A DNA stretch of 6,893 bases from Rikenellaceae bacterium. GTDB lineage: Bacteria > Bacteroidota > Bacteroidia > Bacteroidales > Rikenellaceae. Below are positions 4,907 to 6,893 of the stretch, in pieces. The notes under the pieces are model-generated. The model saw only the letters and a program-made list of their open reading frames with translations. It made no database searches and was not told the DNA's origin. Every line of letters begins with the position of its first letter. Position 1 is the stretch's first letter. A program made the position numbers and the translations under genes. The DNA lies in assembly GCA_020859745.1 (NCBI GenBank), contig JAJBVQ010000131.1, positions 1 through 6,893 of the forward strand. Direction: 5' to 3'.

Positions 4907-6893
4907 CTACGCGAGTTTCCTCGCCACTTCCACCTGCTCGTACCCTTCGATAATGTCCCCGACCTTGATGTCGTTGTAGTTCTCGATATTCAGGCCGCAC
5001 TCCATATTGGTACCGACCTCCTTGACGTCGTCCTTGAAACGCTTGAGCGAGCCGAGCTTGCCGGTGTAGACCACGATCCCGTCGCGGATGACCCGCACCT
5101 GGGTATTCCTCGTGATCTTCCCTTCGCGCACCAGACACCCGGCCACCGTCCCGACCTTGGTGATCTTGAAGACCTCCATAACCTCCACCGAGCAAACGAT
5201 CTCCTCCTTGGTCTCCGGCGCCAGCATCCCTTCGATGGCGTCCTTGATATCGTTGATCGCGTCGTAGATGATGGAGTACAGCCGGATCTCGATCTCCTCC
5301 TTCTCGGCCAGCTTGCGCGCCGATGAGGAAGGACGCACCTGGAACCCGATAATCACCGCGTTGGAAGCCGCAGCCAAGAGAATATCGCTCTCCGAGATCG
5401 GCCCCACGGCCTTGTGAATAACATTCACCTGCACCTCTTCGGTAGAGAGTTTCACCAACGAGTCGGTCAGGGCCTCGATCGAGCCGTCCACGTCCCCCTT
5501 GATGATCACATTCAGCTCCTTGAAGTTGCCCACCGCAATACGGCGCCCGATCTCGTCCAGCGTGATATGCTTCTGCGTCCGCAAGCCCTGCATACGTTGC
5601 AGCTGTTCGCGCTTGTTGGCGATCTCGCGGGCGGACTTGTCGTCCTCCATCACGTTGAAGTTGTCGCCCGCCTGCGGCGCGCCGTTCAGCCCCAGCACCA
5701 GCACCGGCGTCGACGGCCCCGCCTCGTCCACTTTCTTGCCCCGCTCGTTGAACATGGCCTTGACCCTGCCCGAGTAAGTCCCCGACAGCATCACGTCGCC
5801 CACGCGCAAAGTCCCCGCGCTCACCAGCACAGTGGTCACATACCCGCGTCCCTTGTCCAGCGACGATTCGACCACGGTACCCACCGCCCGGCGCGCCGGG
5901 TTGGCCTTCAGGTCGAGGATCTCCGCCTCCAGCAACACCTTTTCCAACAGCTTGTCCACATTGACCCCCTTCTTGGCCGCGATGTCCTGGGACTGGTATT
6001 TCCCGCCCCACTCTTCGACCAGGTAGTTCATGTTGGCCAAGGTTTCCTTGATCTTCTCCGGATTTGCCCCCGGCTTGTCGATCTTATTGATAGCAAACAC
6101 AATAGGAACCCCCGCCGCCGTAGCGTGATTGATCGCCTCGATGGTCTGCGGCATCACATTGTCGTCCGCCGCGATGATGATGATCGCCACGTCCGTCACC
6201 TTCGCACCGCGGGCACGCATGGCGGTAAACGCCTCGTGGCCCGGCGTATCGAGGAAGGTGATCCGCCGCCCGTCCTCCATCTTCACGCTATACGCCCCGA
6301 TATGTTGCGTAATCCCCCCCGCTTCGCCTTCGATCACATTGGTCTTGCGGATATAGTCGAGCAGCGAGGTCTTCCCGTGGTCGACGTGCCCCATGACGGT
6401 CACGATCGGCGGCCGCGGCTTCAAGTCCTCCGGTTTGTCCTCCTCTTCCACGATAGCCTCCTGAATGTCCACCGCCACGAACTCGACCTTATAGCCGAAC
6501 TCCTCGGCCACGATCACCAGAGCCTCGGCATCGAGCCGCTGGTTGATCGACACCATCAGCCCCAGGTTCATACAAGCCGTAATAACCTCCGTCACCGGCA
6601 CGTCCATCATGGTCGCCAGCTCGCTGACGGTCACGAACTCCGTCACCTTCAGGGTCGATTTCTCGCGCTCCTGCATCTCCAGTTCCTCGGCCATACGCCC
6701 GTGTATCGCCTCGCGCTTATCGCGCCTGTATTTGGCGCTCTTGCTTCCTTTGCCTTTGGTAGTGAGCCTTGCCAAAGTCTCCTTGATCTGCTTCTGCACA
6801 TCCTCTTCGCTCACCTCCTGCCGCACGACGGGTTTCGGCCCGCGGTTATTCCCGCCGCGGTTGTTGCGCCCCCCCGCATTATTCCCGCCGAAA
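4907..6893 (-). CDS. infB: Translation initiation factor IF-2, N-terminus outside window
   Basis: IF-2 is the cytoplasmic GTPase that brings fMet-tRNA to the 30S subunit and promotes 50S joining. The visible part is 661 residues. It starts in a disordered Gly/Asn/Arg-rich stretch (1-18), then a basic helical linker and the IF2_N module (about 87-133). The GTPase domain has G1 GHVDHGKT (168-175), G2 GGITQHIGA (192-200), G3 DTPGH (215-219), G4 NKID (269-272) and a G5-like AAKKG (305-309), where SAK is commoner. Domain II (about 336-410), domain III (455-522) and the initiator-tRNA-binding C-terminal domain (563-651) are intact, ending at a TAG codon. Bacteroidota IF-2 is usually 900-1000 residues, so about a third is missing beyond the right edge. 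The GTG at 6826 is internal, since the frame continues open to the window end. In related genomes infB commonly follows nusA, so nusA is expected beyond the edge. Confidence 0.98.
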   Translation of the reverse strand, partial: FGGNNAGGRNNRGGNNRGPKPVVRQEVSEEDVQKQIKETLARLTTKGKGSKSAKYRRDKREAIHGRMAEELEMQEREKSTLKVTEFVTVSELATMMDVPVTEVITACMNLGLMVSINQRLDAEALVIVAEEFGYKVEFVAVDIQEAIVEEEDKPEDLKPRPPIVTVMGHVDHGKTSLLDYIRKTNVIEGEAGGITQHIGAYSVKMEDGRRITFLDTPGHEAFTAMRARGAKVTDVAIIIIAADDNVMPQTIEAINHATAAGVPIVFAINKIDKPGANPEKIKETLANMNYLVEEWGGKYQSQDIAAKKGVNVDKLLEKVLLEAEILDLKANPARRAVGTVVESSLDKGRGYVTTVLVSAGTLRVGDVMLSGTYSGRVKAMFNERGKKVDEAGPSTPVLVLGLNGAPQAGDNFNVMEDDKSAREIANKREQLQRMQGLRTQKHITLDEIGRRIAVGNFKELNVIIKGDVDGSIEALTDSLVKLSTEEVQVNVIHKAVGPISESDILLAAASNAVIIGFQVRPSSSARKLAEKEEIEIRLYSIIYDAINDIKDAIEGMLAPETKEEIVCSVEVMEVFKITKVGTVAGCLVREGKITRNTQVRVIRDGIVVYTGKLGSLKRFKDDVKEVGTNMECGLNIENYNDIKVGDIIEGYEQVEVARKLA
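6839..6892 (-). repeat. Low-complexity Asn/Gly/Arg repeat coding for the IF-2 linker
   Basis: This stretch encodes FGGNNAGGRNNRGGNNRG, an imperfect repeat of a unit like NNRGG, and the DNA shows matching degenerate repetition of CGCGGTTATTCCCGC-like units on the plus strand. It includes a run of seven Gs on the coding strand (6869-6875). Such linkers are usually disordered and variable in length between strains; the run continues beyond the window. Confidence 0.7.

Noticed and set aside
4866..6011. Open frame of 381 codons on the minus strand in another frame of infB
   Set aside because: It overlaps infB completely on the same strand, its Gly/Arg/Asp-rich composition is that of an out-of-frame reading, and it begins within the terminator hairpin region at its 3' end.

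Overview
The window looks like chromosomal core DNA from a GC-rich member of the Bacteroidota, most likely Bacteroidales and perhaps Rikenellaceae/Alistipes. The taxon is inferred from several signs. The initiation factor IF-2 has an Asn/Gly/Arg-rich N-terminus of the kind seen in this phylum. The glutamyl-tRNA synthetase carries a lineage-style insert after KLSKR and lacks the zinc cysteines. Start codons lack Shine-Dalgarno sequences. A perfect Bacteroidota-type -7 element (TAnnTTTG) lies upstream of one gene.

There are four protein genes in alternating orientation. (1) Bases 1-1876, plus strand: the 3' part of a CPA1-family Na+/H+ antiporter with a long helical cytoplasmic tail resembling SOS1/SLC9C proteins; its start lies outside the window. 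(2) 1960-3495, minus strand: complete gltX (glutamyl-tRNA synthetase), convergent with the antiporter gene. (3) 3629-4843, plus strand: a membrane protein with an FMN-binding domain and two CxxxCP motifs, related to NosR/NapH/RnfG-type electron-transfer proteins and divergent from gltX. (4) 4907-6893, minus strand: the C-terminal two thirds of infB (IF-2), convergent with gene 3 and running off the right edge.

The gaps are short (83, 133 and 63 bases). Both convergent gaps hold a perfect GC-rich hairpin with a T-tract on the minus-strand side, so they read as terminators for gltX and infB that may also stop the plus-strand genes. The divergent gap holds candidate -7 elements for both flanking genes with a small inverted repeat between them.

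The four genes do not form an operon or an obvious pathway: two belong to translation, one to ion homeostasis and one to membrane redox chemistry. I saw no mobile element, CRISPR array, tRNA or rRNA, and no convincing undescribed multi-gene system. The least ordinary items are the reduced NosR-like flavoprotein and the SOS1-like antiporter tail that stops where a cyclic-nucleotide-binding domain would follow.
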